Below are positions 23,386-36,200 of a DNA stretch of 64,000 nt, in pieces. Position 1 is the stretch's first letter; the number at the start of each line of letters is the position of its first letter. Source of the stretch: Pseudorasbora parva (taxonomy: Eukaryota; Chordata; Actinopteri; Cypriniformes; Gobionidae); NCBI RefSeq assembly GCF_024679245.1, contig NC_090176.1, forward strand, positions 53,470,096 to 53,534,095, read 5' to 3'. The notes under the pieces were generated by a model that saw only the letters and a program-made list of their open reading frames with translations, was not told the DNA's origin and searched no databases. A program made the position numbers and the translations under genes.

Positions 23386-26300
23386 ACTTTACACCTTACA
23401 CCTAATCCTAACCCTTAAACTGACCCACACCACCACACCTGACCCTAACTCTACCCTTAAACTGACCCACACCACCACACCTGTCCCTAACTCTACCCTT
23501 AAACTGACCCACACCACCACACCTGTCCCTAACTCTACCCTTAAACTGACCCACACCACCACACCTGACCCTAACTCTACCCTTAAACTGACCCACACCA
23601 CCACACCTGTCCCTAACTCTACCCTTAAACTGACCCACACCACCACACCTGACCCTAACTCTACCCTTAAACTGACCCACACCACCACACCTGTCCCTAA
23701 CTCTACCCTTAAACTGACCCACACCACCACACCTGACCCTAACTCTACCCTTAAACTGACCCACACCACCACACCTGTCCCTAACTCTACCCTTAAACTG
23801 ACCCACACCACCACACCTGACCCTAACTCTACCCTTAAACTGACCCACACCACCACACCTGTCCCTAACTCTACCCTTAAACTGACCCACACCACCACAC
23901 CTGTCCCTAACTCTACCCTTAAACTGACCCACACCACCACACCTGTCCCTAACTCTACCCTTAAACTGACCCACACCACCACACCTGTCCCTAACTCTAC
24001 CCTTAAACTGACCCACATCACCACACCTGTCCCTAACCCTACCCTTAAACTGACCCACACCACCACACCTGTCCCTAACTCTACCCTTAAACTGACCCAC
24101 ATCACCACACCTGTCCCTAACCCTACCCTTAAACTGACCCACACCACCACACCTGTCCCTAACTCTACCCTTAAACTGACCCACACCACCACACCTGTCC
24201 CTAACTCTAACCTTAAACTGACCCACACCACCACCCCTGTCCCTAAATCTACCCTTAAACTGACCCACACCACCACACCTGTCCCTAACTCTACCCTTAA
24301 ACTGACCCACATCACCACACCTGTCCCTAACCCTACCCTTAAACTGACCCACACCACCACACCTGTCCCTAACTCTACCCTTAAACTGACCCACACCACC
24401 ACACCTGTCCCTAACTCTAACCTTAAACTGACCCACACCACCACACCTGTCCCTAAATCTACCCTTAAACTGACCCACACCACCACACCTGTCCCTAACC
24501 CTACCCTTAAACTGACCCACACCACCACACCTGTCCCTAACTCTACCCTTAAACTGATCCACACCACCACACCTGTCCCTAACCCTACCCTTAAACTGAC
24601 CCACACCACCACACCTGACCCTAACCCTACCCTTAAACTGACCCACACCACCACACCTGTCCCTAACCCTACCCTTAAACTGACACACACCACCACACCT
24701 GTCCCTAACTCTACCCTTAAACTGACCCACACCACCACACCTGTCACTAACTCTACCCTTAAACTGACCCACACCACCACACCTGTCCCTAACTCTACCC
24801 TTAAACTGACCCACACCACCACACCTGTCCCTAATTCTACCCTTAAACTGACCCACACCACCACACCTGTCCCTAACTCTACCCTTAAACTGACCCACAC
24901 CACCACACCTGTCCCTAACTCTACCATTAAACTGACCCACACAACCACACCTGTCCCTAACCCTACCCTTAAACTGACCCACACCACACCTGTCCCTAAC
25001 TCTAACCTTAAACTGACCCACACCACACCACCACACCTGACCCTAACTCTACCCTTAAACTGACCCACACCACCACACCTGTCCCTAAACCTACCCTTAA
25101 ACTGACCCACACCAAACCTGTCCCTAACTCTACCCTTAAACTGACACACACCACCACACCTGACCCTAACTCTACCCTTAAACTGACCCACACCACCACA
25201 CCTGTCTCTAACTCTACCCTTAAACTGACCCTCACCACCACACCTGACCCTAACTCTACCCTTAAACTGACCCACACCACCACACCTGTCCCTAACTCTA
25301 CCCTTAAACTGACCCACACCACCACACCTGTCCCTAACTTTACCCTTAAACTGACCCACACCACCACACCTGACCCTAACTCTACCCTTATACTGACCCA
25401 CACCACCACACCTGTCCCTAACTCTACCCTTAAACTGACCCACACCACCACGCCTATCCCTAACTCTACTATTAAACTGACCCACACCACCACACCTGAC
25501 CCTAACCTTACCCTTAAACTGACCCACACCACCACGCCTGTCCCTAACTCTACCCTTAAACTGACCCAGACCACCACACCTGTCCCTAACTCTACCCTTA
25601 AACTGATCCACACCACCACACCTGACCCTAACTCTACCCTTAAACTGACCCACACAACCACACCTGTCCCTAACTCTACCCTTAAACTGACCCACACCAC
25701 CACACCTGTCCCTAACCCTACCCTTAAACTGACACACACCACACCTGACCCTAACTCTACCCTAAAACTGACCCACACCACCACACCTGTCCCTAACTGT
25801 ACCCTTAAACTGACCCAGACCACCACACCTGTCCCTAACTCTACCCTTAAACGGACCCTCACACCACACCTGACCCTAACTCTACCCTTAAACTGACCCA
25901 CACCACCACACCTGACCCTAACCCTACCCTTAAACTGACCCACACCACCACACCTGCCCCTAACTCTACCCTAAAACTGACCCACACCACCACACCTGTC
26001 CCTAACTCTACCCTTAAACTGACCCACACCACCACACATGACCCTAACTCTACACTTAAACTGACCCACACCACCACACCTGACCCTAACTCTACACTTA
26101 AACTGACCCACACCACCACACCTGTCCCTAACTCTACCCTTAAACTGACCCACACCACCACACCTGACCCTAACTCTACCCTTAAACTGACCCACACCAC
26201 CACACCTGTCCCTAACCCTACCCTTAAACTGACCCAAACCACCACACCTGTCCCTAACTCTACCCTTAAACTGACCCACACCAACACACCTGACCCTAAC

Positions 26301-27570
26301 CCTACCCTTAAACTGACCCACACCACCACACCTGTCTCTAACTCTACCCTTAAACTGACCCACACCACCACACCTGTCCCTAACTCTACCCTTAAACTGA
26401 CCCACACCACCACACCCGACCCTAAATCTACCCTTAAACTGACCCACACCACCACACCTGTCCCTAACCCTACCCTTAAACTGACCCACACCACCACACC
26501 TGTCCCTAACTCTACACTTAAACTGACCCAGACCACCACACCTGTCCCTAACTCTACCCTTAAACTGACCTACACCACCACACCTGTCCCTAACTCTACC
26601 CTTAAACTGACCCACACCACCACACCTGTCCCTTACTCTGCCCTTAAACTGACCCACACCACCACACCTGACCCTAATCCTACCATTAAACTGACCCACA
26701 CCACCACACCTGTCCCTAACTCTACCCTTAAACTGACCCACACCACCACACCTGACCCTAACTCTACCCTTAAACTGACCATGCCACCACACCTCTCCCT
26801 AACCCTACCCTAAACTGACCCACACCACCACACCTGTACCTAACTCTACCCTTAATCTGACCCACACCACCACACCTGTCCCTAACTCTACCCTTAAACT
26901 GACCCACACCACCACACCTGTACCTAACTCTACCCTTAAACTGACCCACACCACCACACCTGTCCCTAACTCTACCCTTAAACTGACCCACACCACCACA
27001 CCTGTCCCTAACCCTACCCTTAAACTGACCCACACCACCACACCTGTCCCTAACTCTACCCTTAAACTGACCACGCCACCACACCTCTCCCTAACCCTAC
27101 CCTAAACTGACCCACACCACCACACCTGTACCTAACTCTACCCTTAAACTGACCCACACCACCACACCTGTCCCTAACCCTACCCTTAAACTGACCCACA
27201 CCACCACACCTGTCCCTAACTCTACCCTTAAACTGACCCACACCACCACACCTGTCCCCAACTCTACCCTTAAACTGACCCACACCACCACACCTGTCCC
27301 TAACGTTACCCTTTAACTCACCCACACCACCACACCTGTCCCTAACTCTACCCTTAAACTGACCCACACCACCACACCTGTCCCTAACCCTACCCTTAAA
27401 CTGACCCACACCACCACACCTGACCCTAACTGTACCCTTAAACTGACCCACACCACCACACCTGTCCCTAACCCTACCCTTAAACTGACCCACACCACCA
27501 CACCTGTCCCTAACTCTACCCTTAAACTGACCCACACCACCACACCTGTCCCTAACGTTACCCTTTAACT
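23386..27570. repeat. 42-bp tandem satellite, about 100 copies
   Basis: The unit contains aaactgacccacaccaccac and cctgtccctaactctaccc. Because 42 is a multiple of three and the unit lacks stops in several frames, long frames appear on both strands (568 codons plus, 782 and 542 codons minus). They change frame at small indels and are not supported as genes. Copies near the left edge alternate tgtccc and tgaccc. Confidence 0.96.
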
Positions 27571-27826
27571 CACCCACCCATGTTTGCTTTACTGCTGCTG
27601 AAGGAGCGTGAGGCTCAAAGCCTCTGCCGGATGACAGTGATCTGGTGTGGATCAGTGGCTCTGATGGGTTTACAGCCTGAAGGAAGGCCATTCTTTGCTC
27701 TCTGTTTCAGTGCTAATGACAGGCGGCAGAGGAACCCGAGACTCATCCTGCTATGGTTACCTTACGTCATGCTCCGTCAAATCCCCCAAAACCGCTGGAG
27801 AGCCCCAACAAGTCAGGTCACCTTTA

Positions 27827-28378
27827 TTTATATAGCATTTTTTACAGGGAAGATTGTTTCAAAGCAGCTTCACAGTGATAGTGACAGGAAAATAATGCAA
27901 CAGAAAATAATAGAAAGTAATATAATTAGATATTTAGTGTCCCCAAATGAGCAAGCCAAAGCCTAAGGCAACAAGGGCGACGGTGACAAGGAACCCAAAC
28001 TCCATCAGGGACATAATGGAGGAAAAAAAAAACTTGGGAGAAACCAGGCTCAGTCGGGGTGCCAGTTCTCCTCTGGCCAAATGAACAAACAGTGTATTAT
28101 TATGAATCAGGCAACATTAGAGTTCAGAAGTCAGGACAGAATCTGATTCACACGGGCTCAGTTGTCCCTTCAGGGATATGTTGGTCATGTCCAGGCGCAG
28201 GTCCACCATCTGAACCGGATCCGGCCGGATCCGGCTGACTGCAGTAAACCTCGGGATAAACAGAGAGACTAACATTGGTGTGGAGGACGTTCTTCTGATG
28301 CTGTATCGAGTACATCAGGTGTTATGGGAAGTGTTCCCGGTTCCGGCTGGCCTAGTTAATGCAGCCCAACACACTCTC
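27827..28378 (-). mobile_element. LINE 3' UTR fragment
   Basis: The sequence matches the 3' UTR seen at 41213-42135: ttatttatatagc, tttcaaagcagcttcacagt, agtgtcccc..gagcaagcc, ggagaaaccaggctcagtcg and gttatgggaagtgttcccgg in the same order. The orientation is minus, with the LINE 3' end at the left. No coding part remains. Confidence 0.8.
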
Positions 28379-29215
28379 TTCATGTTATTACCTTTACTTC
28401 ATTGGGATTGATTAGTCCACATTATTACAAAGATAATTAAAAAGGGTTTCTTTATGAGCATTTAGAACTTTCTCTTTCTTTTGCGTTCTCAGAACTGACA
28501 CATTTTAAGTTTCTGAATAATTAACTGTTTTGAGTTTCATGAACTTGTTTCTTTTAATTTAAGACAAATTTAAGTTTAACCGAAACTGGGCAGGGATTTA
28601 TAGTATTTCCGAGCATGCTTTGTCCTGACACTCAAAACCGAGAGGAAATGCTAAAATTAAACGTTATATAATGATTATTTGTGCAAGATTAACAATAAGG
28701 TGTGGATTTAGTCATGTTTAATGTGTTGTTGTGCTAGTTTAGAAGAGTTTCTGTTATGTTGGGTTTGGCTTTCACCATGTGATGAAGAGCGTGAGCTTAG
28801 TTTGAGAACAGATTTATGACAAATGTTTTATGCTATGCTATAAAGCTATCAATGCATGTTGTGCTAATTAGCAAAGTTGCATTTATTGAATTAGCCAGTT
28901 AAAGCTAGCCAAGTTTCCACTGCTAAAAATATTTAAGTTGATCATTTTAAGTTAAATGTATGAATGAGTACAAAATAAAAAGTTCTGCTTACTTAAACTT
29001 TAAACGTATTAACTAAAAACAAACTGATTACCTCAAATTTTTTGAGTTTTTCCAACTTAAATGAAAATTGGTTACACTTTTAAAATAAGGTATCATTTAG
29101 TTATTCCATTAGTTAACTTGAACGGACAATGGGGAATTTATGTTTACAGCATTTATTAAGCTTTGTCAGTGTTAGTTAATAAAAACATAATTGTTCATTG
29201 TTTATGTTAGTTCCA
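28379..29215. other. Unique AT-rich sequence with a possible MITE remnant
   Basis: The tract is AT-rich. Part of it, 28912-29080, has gctaaaaatatttaagttg and repeated ttaa-rich words similar in style to the foldback at 44425-44795. No gene is seen. Confidence 0.45.
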
Positions 29216-29228
29216 AGTGGACTAATGT

Positions 29229-29327
<99 letters not shown>

Positions 29328-29520
29328 CCTGTTTATGTGGTTTATGAGGACACAAATTTGTATAACTACATGGGTATTACACTGGTATTACACTATAAAT
29401 GTGGTTTATGAGGACATATCAAATGTCATCATAATTCAAATGGCCTTAAAAACATACTAAATGATGTTTTTTTGAGAAAGTAAAAATGCAGAATGTTTCC
29501 TGTGATGGGTAGGTTTAGGG

Positions 29521-29567
<47 letters not shown>

Positions 29568-29582
29568 TGGGTAGGTTTAGGG

Positions 29583-29617
<35 letters not shown>

Positions 29618-29716
29618 TGGGTAGGTTTAGGGGCAGTGTAAGGGGATAGAAAATACGGTTTGTACAGTATAAATACCATTACGCCTATGGAGAGTCCCTG
29701 TAAACCACATAGACCA

Positions 29717-29756
<40 letters not shown>
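29215..29756 (+). repeat. Dispersed element rich in GT arrays, inverted partner at 49256-49768
   Basis: Three blocks of unique sequence (tgtggtttatgaggacaca, gatgggtaggtttaggggca and accattacgcctatggagag) are separated by four GT arrays. The same blocks and CA arrays appear as reverse complement at 49256-49768. A short piece of it is at 46158-46230. The gtaggtttaggggcagtgt block itself occurs three times in a row. Confidence 0.85.

Positions 29757-29788
<32 letters not shown>
29757..29788. repeat. (ATT)n microsatellite
   Basis: About ten ATT units directly follow the last GT array. Confidence 0.9.
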
Positions 29789-29789
29789 T

Positions 29790-31607
29790 TAACTTTGTTG
29801 TGTTCAGGTGGGGAGATTGCAATTGATCTGTTTTATTTGTTTTTCATTTAAGTTATACAACAAAATACAATATGTTTGTTTTTAATAATGTATTAGTAAA
29901 TGTAGAAATGAGATTAATAAATGCTGTAGAAGTTTTTTTCATGTTGAGTAATGCCGCTAAAAAAATGTAAACATTACTAAAAGCATAGATTAGTTTTGCT
30001 TTAATGTAGTGTATTTGCTAATTGTACGGATAATAGGCACACTATTAGCACACTTAATAGGATATAAGAGAGGCAAAGCTTTGGTCAAGGGCCACACGGG
30101 GGTCCGTCCATTGACACAAACCCGGCTTTTGTCTTCATGGATCCCAGCGCACAGTCTATGACAGTGGAAGCAACCCAGGATTTAAAGGTCATGGCGGCAC
30201 AAAGGGGAAACGCTCGGGCTGCTTTATTTGACCTTGCAGATCTTCTGGATGCAGGCGAAACCTTTCAATGCAGTAAGTGACTGCTGAATACGAGACAGGA
30301 CAACACAACATTGGGGAGGTGTAGGGTCGCTCCTCTTAAGGGAATCCCTGCTGGCTGCGAATGGGGCGCTGCACGGCCCGGATAAGGATACAGTTCCTCA
30401 CATCGAGAGGCCTCTCCTCTGAGCAGCTACAGCTTTTGTTAATGAAGTTTCATTTGATTCCCTCTGACAACCATTGAAACAATGAGCATTGGGAAACCTT
30501 CCTCAGCGCTGGCCGTAACAATAGTTTTCGGCGGCGTTTCTGACGAGGCTGTGCACTTTTCACATACAAAGCCAGAGGATCTTCCTACCTAAAAGAACTG
30601 AAAGAGTCCTGTATAAAAGGCACCTGCAAACAAGAGTTGAAAAGGGTCAGCAAATGATGCCACTTTTGTTCAGGCGCACAAAGCATCCATGATTTCCATT
30701 GTGACCCGAGAGCACATTGTGCTCGAACAATGCGTCGCCGTACACAGAGTACACAGGGGTAATTGGCTTTATTCGGAGGCTCTTTTGACCAGTCAGTCTG
30801 GATCAGCAAAAGCCAGATTGTTGCAAATGGGGCAAATCGTTCAACTTCATTTGAGCATCAGCGTTAGACGGCATGTGAACGTTATATTGCAATGCAAACA
30901 TTCTGAGCTGACTGAAGCAATGTGGCACAAATATTGTGTGATTGAATCACACTCACCAATATTTTGACTGCACACTTTCTTCACGGACACAAAAAGGAGA
31001 AATATAGTGTGTGGTTTCTGTTTCCAACAGGTTTTCAACTTGCCACTGGTCACCAGCCCCGGCCCAACTCAAAGGATAAAGCTATCGTGGTTCTGCCTAA
31101 AAACGGTTAGTGCATCAAAGATTTGTCTGATTTCATATGTTGACTCCTGCACCTGTAAACTTCTGAGGCTCATGTAAACAATGAGAGCATGTATAATATG
31201 AGCTGCGCTACAGTTTTTGTTTCTCCTGGGACTGGTATCTGCCGCAAACATCTCTCAGGCATTGTGGACGGGAGATTGGCTTTCAGGCCGGCTTTGTTCT
31301 GTTCTTTGGGTTTGGTTGATGTGCCACGCCTGCTACTCAACCTCTGAATATGTGCCAGACATTTCCCCCCTTTTGTGAAGAAGGAAAACCTTCAGCCTGT
31401 GGCCGTCAGCAGGACTTTTCAGATCCACGGGGCCCATAGATGATCATCTAATGCCATGGATCCTAACATTTAAAGTCTGCATGTTTAGAGACCCAGTTTA
31501 TACCATGGAACATAAATATGTGTAAAATGTAACAGGTACATTTAATTGGTTAACTGAAAGTTTCCGTACTATACGGGGAATAGATCTAACCTTACATTAT
31601 TTTAAAT
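29790..31607. other. Unique sequence, no gene seen; candidate conserved non-coding DNA
   Basis: This is a long low-repeat tract. 30060-31300 has balanced composition and no simple repeats, yet no convincing ORF. I cannot tell regulatory sequence from neutral sequence by eye. Confidence 0.5.
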
Positions 31608-31612
31608 GTAAT

Positions 31613-31980
31613 TGTAATACGGTTTGTAGATGGGAAGGAAGGAGGCGGGAACCGGCGAACGTTTCAACAACATTTATTAAAAATAAATAAACAAAATGAA
31701 AGTAAAACCGCGGACAGCCCCTCACGGACGACTGCCCGCAAACACACACAAAATAAAACGTGGGCAGCCCCTCACGGACGACTGCCCACAAACACATAAA
31801 CAAAACTAAACATAAATTCCAGGCCTCGTCCTCTCTCGTCTTCCGCTGTCCTTGCTCCTCCTTATATGCTCCCGTCACATGGCCGCGAGACGAGACCGGT
31901 GTGCCAAGCAGCTGGCACTCGTGAACGTTAATCACCGGCCCGCTCTCGCGGTCCCTCGCCCCGCTGCTTGCCACACCACA
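31613..31980 (-). repeat. 3' LTR of the TRIM-like element
   Basis: 368 bp, paired with 32660-33027. On the minus strand a TATA-like word (atataag) is at 31862-31867 and an AATAAA polyadenylation signal at 31672-31677. Confidence 0.92.
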
Positions 31981-32000
31981 TACCCCCATCGCCCCTCGCA
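31981..32000 (-). other. Polypurine tract of the TRIM-like element
   Basis: The minus strand reads gcgaggggcgatgggggta directly before the 3' LTR, as expected for the plus-strand primer. Confidence 0.7.
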
Positions 32001-32640
32001 GGCCGGGGGGCACTCCCGAGACGGCGCTCTACTCCCCCTCCCCCCCTCTCCCGGGGGGGCCGATCACGGCGGCCGCGGCACCTGGGGGTAAGGACAGAGA
32101 GGCGAGAGAAATGTAGACGGGAGCACGAGGAGCCCACGGAGCCCGCGGACGAGAGAGGGGAGAGAGGGAAAAAAGAAAGAAGGGAAAAAAAAAAAATAAA
32201 TAAATATTCTGGTCCGGTTCCCAGACACACTGCCGTTCGGCCCTCCGCCCGCCGAGAGGCTCTTCCTTGCGGTGCTGTGCGATGGCACTGGACGCCTGGT
32301 GGGCCGCTCGATCCTCCTCCGCCCCCTGGCGGCCGGCGGTGACTCCTCCTTTCGAGGGACCCGGCAGCGAGCCCCGCGCTCCCTGCTCCTCCCCTATCAG
32401 GCGGATGGCAGCAGGCTCCGGCCCCCGGCAAGCGCGGCGACTCCTCCGCTCCCTCTCGGACGGCAGCCACCCCACCTCGACCCAGGGGCACGGCAGCGAG
32501 GTCTCTGTCCCACCTTTCCCGCTCCAGCACCATCGCCTCGGGCAGCCCTCGCGGTCTTTCCTCATCCGTGCTGCCCGAACTCCTCAGCACCGCGATCCCC
32601 CTCAGCAGCGAGGGCTCTCCGACAGCGCGTCCCTCCTTCC

Positions 32641-32659
32641 TCCCGGGCTTCGGCACCAA
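32641..32659 (-). other. Primer-binding site of the TRIM-like element
   Basis: The minus strand reads ttggtgccgaagcccggga immediately after the 5' LTR. It has the TGG start expected of a tRNA 3'-end complement. The tRNA is not identified. Confidence 0.7.
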
Positions 32660-33027
32660 TGTAATACGGTTTGTAGATGGGAAGGAAGGAGGCGGGAACC
32701 GGCGAACGTTTCAACAACATTTATTAAAAATAAATAAACAAAATGAAAGTAAAACCGCGGACAGCCCCTCACGGACGACTGCCCGCAAACACACACAAAA
32801 TAAAACGTGGGCAGCCCCTCACGGACGACTGCCCACAAACACATAAACAAAACTAAACATAAATTCCAGGCCTGGTCCTCTCTCGTCTTCCGCTGTCCTT
32901 GCTCCTCCTTATATGCTCCCGTCAAATGGCCGCGAGACGAGACCGGTGTGCCACGCAGCTGGCACTCGTGAACGTTAATCACCGGCCCGCTCTCGCGGTC
33001 CCTCGCCCTGCTGCTTGCCACACCACA
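32660..33027 (-). repeat. 5' LTR of the TRIM-like element
   Basis: 368 bp, the same length as the other LTR and different at only about four positions, for example near 32870, 32927, 32954 and 33009. Confidence 0.92.
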
Positions 33028-33069
33028 GTAATATATTTAAAATTTTACAGTGAAATGTAATGTAATTTA

Positions 33070-33286
33070 CTGTAGTCTTTAGTCTAAATAGCTCCTCTGC
33101 TAGCTGTAGTCTTTAGTCTAAATAGCTACTCTACCGGCTGTAGTCTTTAGTCTAAATAGCTCCTCTACTGGCTGTAGTCTTTAGTCTAAATAGCTCCTCT
33201 ACTGGCTGTAGTCATTAGTCTAAATAGCTACTCTACTGACTGTAGTCTTAAGTCTAAATAGCTCCTCTACTGGCTGTAGTCTTTAG
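33070..33286. repeat. 34-bp satellite, left part, about 6 copies
   Basis: The unit contains tagtctttagtctaaatagc and tcctctactggctg. It is the left stub of the array that continues at 36679, separated by a LINE insertion. Confidence 0.95.
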
Positions 33287-36200
33287 TTCAAGTTCAAGTT
33301 CAAGTTCAAGAGTTTTATTTGTCACATACACAGTAATACAGAATACAACCGGCAGTGAAATGTAAACAGGTCCGCTCCATGGACAGCAAATAACAATTAA
33401 CAAAAAAAAGCACAATAAATTATAAAATAGGAATAGGATAAGGTGCTATATATATATATATACATATGTAGAATTATGAATAAATCAAGTAAAAGAAATA
33501 AGAGATGTGGAATAAAATAAGTGAGATAAAGTAAACTGGAGACTATAAAAATAAATCTGTGGATAACAGAAGTGCAGGAGTGTAATGTGCAAACAGCATT
33601 ATAATGAGTAGTTACATGAACACAAGAATAAAGTGCAGTGCAATATCAGTGTGTGAGTGTGTTAATACTGAAGTGAGGTGAAGTCACATGTAGTTAAGTG
33701 ACAGCGTTCAGGAGTCTGATGGCCTGTGGGAAGAAACTCCTCCTGAGTCTCTCAGTTTTGGCCATCAGGCTACGGAAGCGCTTACCAGAAGGCAGCCGGG
33801 TGAAGTGGGGGTTGGCCGGGTGATTAATGTCCTTGATGATTTTTGTAGCTCTGCCTCTGCATCGTTTGATGTAGATGTCCTGCAGAGACGAGAGAGCTGA
33901 CCCTGAGATGCGCTCGGACAAGCGCACCACTCTTTGCAGGGCTTTGCAGTCGTGACTGGTGCTGTTACCATACCACGCTGTGATGCACTGAGTTAGTAAA
34001 CTTTCTATCGCCCCTGAATAGAAAGTTTTCAGGATAGCTGGTGAGACCCGGAATTTCCTCAGCGGGCGCAGGTGGTACAGTCTTTGCCTGGCCTTTTTCA
34101 CCTGAGACTGGATATGTGCAGTCCAGGTCAGGTCCTCGGAGATGTTGACACCCAGGTATTTGAAGCTGCTCACTCTCTCTACTGGTGTCCCGCTGATCAT
34201 GAGAGGGGAATATGACCGCTGCTGTCTCTTCCTGAAGTCCACAATCAGTTCTTTGGTCTTGTTCACATTCAGAAGGAGACAGTTGTCTTGGCACCATGAT
34301 GTCAGTTGCTCCACCTCATCCAAGTATGCGGTCTCATTGTTGTTGGAAATGAGGCCCAGGACAACAGTATCATCCGCAAACTTGATGACAGAGGTGGAGC
34401 TGTGTGTGGACAAACAGTCATGCGTGTAGAGAGAGTAGAGCAGGGGACTGAGGACACAGCCCTGTGGAGCTCCCACACTCACGGTGATGGAGGTGGAGGT
34501 GAACTGTCCTACTCTCACCACCTGAGGTCTGCCAGTGAGGAAATCTTCAATCCAGTGACAGAGAGAAGAGTTCAGTCCGAGATCCAGGAGTTTATTAGTT
34601 AGCTTAATGGGAACTATAGTGTTAAAGGCTGAATTATAGTCAATAAATAGCAGTCTTACATAGTTCCCATCCTTGCTGTCGATGTGTGTGAGGGAGGAGT
34701 GGAGGACGTGAGAGATGGCATCTTCAGTCGATCTATTGGGACGATAAGCGAACTGAAGAGGGTCCAAGGTGTCAGGGATGGAGGAGCAAATGTTGTTTTT
34801 GATGAGTCTCTCAAAGACCTTCATGACTAAAGACGTGAGAGCCACTGGGCGATAGTCATTTAGGCAAGAGGGTTTACTGTTCTTAGGGACAGGGATGATG
34901 GTGGATTTTTTGAATGAGGTTGGGACCACAGATGTAGCAAGGGACTCATTGAAGATGGATGTGAGGAGTCCAGCGAGCTGATCAGCACAGGACCGCAGGA
35001 CACGACCTGAAACGCCATCCGGACCAGCAGCTTTCCTAACATCCACACGTTTGAGTGTCCTACGAACGTCATCCTCCGAGACAGAGATCACGTGATTGTT
35101 GCAGCTCTGAGTGATTCTGTCTGACGCGTCACTCGGCGGTGTCGCGCTGCCGCGATTGCCATCAAAGCGAGCGTAGAAAGAGTTTAACTCGTTCACAAGC
35201 AACGGATCAGCTCTCACTTCTGCAGAGGATTTCGTTCTAAAAGCACAGATGGTCCTCAGTCCCTGCCACATCCGCCGGGAGTCGTTGAGTTGGAAATAAG
35301 ACTCCACGCGATCCCTATAACGGAGCTTTGCGGCTTTAACGGCGCGTCGGAGAGCATAACAGGATGATTTATAATCCCTCATATTCCCTGTTAGTAGACC
35401 GGCGTTGTATGCGGCAGTGCGGGCGTTCACTGCAGCGCGGATTGAACTGTCCACCCACGGTTTCTGATTAGAGAAGGACGTTATAGTTATTGTTTGTGTG
35501 GCTTGCTCTGTCAGTGTGTTGATGAAGCAGAGCGCCACATCAGTGAACTCGCTGACGTCCGATGAACTCGCTCGGAACATGTCCCAGTCAACGTCGTCAA
35601 GAGCTGCCTGTAGCGTGATCTCTGAATGAGGCGACCAGCGTTTAACTTCCCGCCTCACCTGGGGTTCCTGAACGAGCCTTTGTTTGTACTCAGGTGTAAG
35701 GAAAATGGCGGCATGGTCCGATTTACCAAAGGCTGGTAGTGAACGAGCCTTGTAGGCATTCTTATACAGAGAATAGCAGTGATCCAGTGTGTTTGCTCCT
35801 CGTGTGGGACAGGAGACATGTTGGTGAAAGTTAGGCAATACTTTCTTAAGGTTGGCTTTGTTAAAATCACCCGCGACGACGAAAGCCGCATCGGGGTGGC
35901 TGTTTGTGGAGCCGCTGATGGCATCATGGAGGCTAGATAAAGCCAGTCCCGTGTCTGCCTGTGGTGGAATATAAACCACAGTGGCGACGACCGAAGAAAA
36001 CTCCCTAGGCAGATAGAATGGGCGGCAAATTATTGATAAATGTTCCAGGTGAGGCGAGCAGGACCGCGAAAGGATGGAGATGTTTCTGGGATCGCACCAT
36101 TTCTTGTTTATCATGAAACACACTCCGCCGCCTTTTGTTTTACCGGCTTCGGCTGTTCTGTCCATCCGGAAAACAGAGAAGTTCTCAGACGGCGTCACAG

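Larger units (their letters stand above)
31613..33027 (-). mobile_element. Short non-autonomous LTR retrotransposon (TRIM-like), complete
   Basis: Two 368-bp LTRs flank a 679-bp GC-rich interior. The whole is bounded by a perfect 5-bp duplication, gtaat, at 31608-31612 and 33028-33032. LTRs begin tgtgg and end ttaca on the minus strand. The interior has a primer-binding site next to the right LTR and a polypurine tract next to the left LTR, fixing the orientation as minus. No gag or pol is encoded, so it must have been mobilised by another element. I count about four LTR differences, so the insertion is young. Confidence 0.92.

Noticed and set aside
23357..25063. 568-codon plus-strand frame reading like a secreted Thr/Pro-rich mucin
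   Set aside because: It is a by-product of the 42-bp satellite; equally long frames exist on the other strand, and indels shift the frame within the array.
23389..25737. 782-codon and 542-codon minus-strand frames in the 42-bp array
   Set aside because: Same cause; no non-repetitive domain and no start context of note.
32029..32565. CpG-island promoter of a host gene
   Set aside because: The GC-rich block is exactly the interior of a young LTR element with a target duplication, so it arrived by transposition.
31928..32659. 243-codon minus-strand frame in the TRIM-like element
   Set aside because: It overlaps the primer site, interior and part of the LTR, is Arg/Gly/Pro-rich from GC composition, and has no gag or pol signature. 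Overlapping frames on the other strand are just as long.
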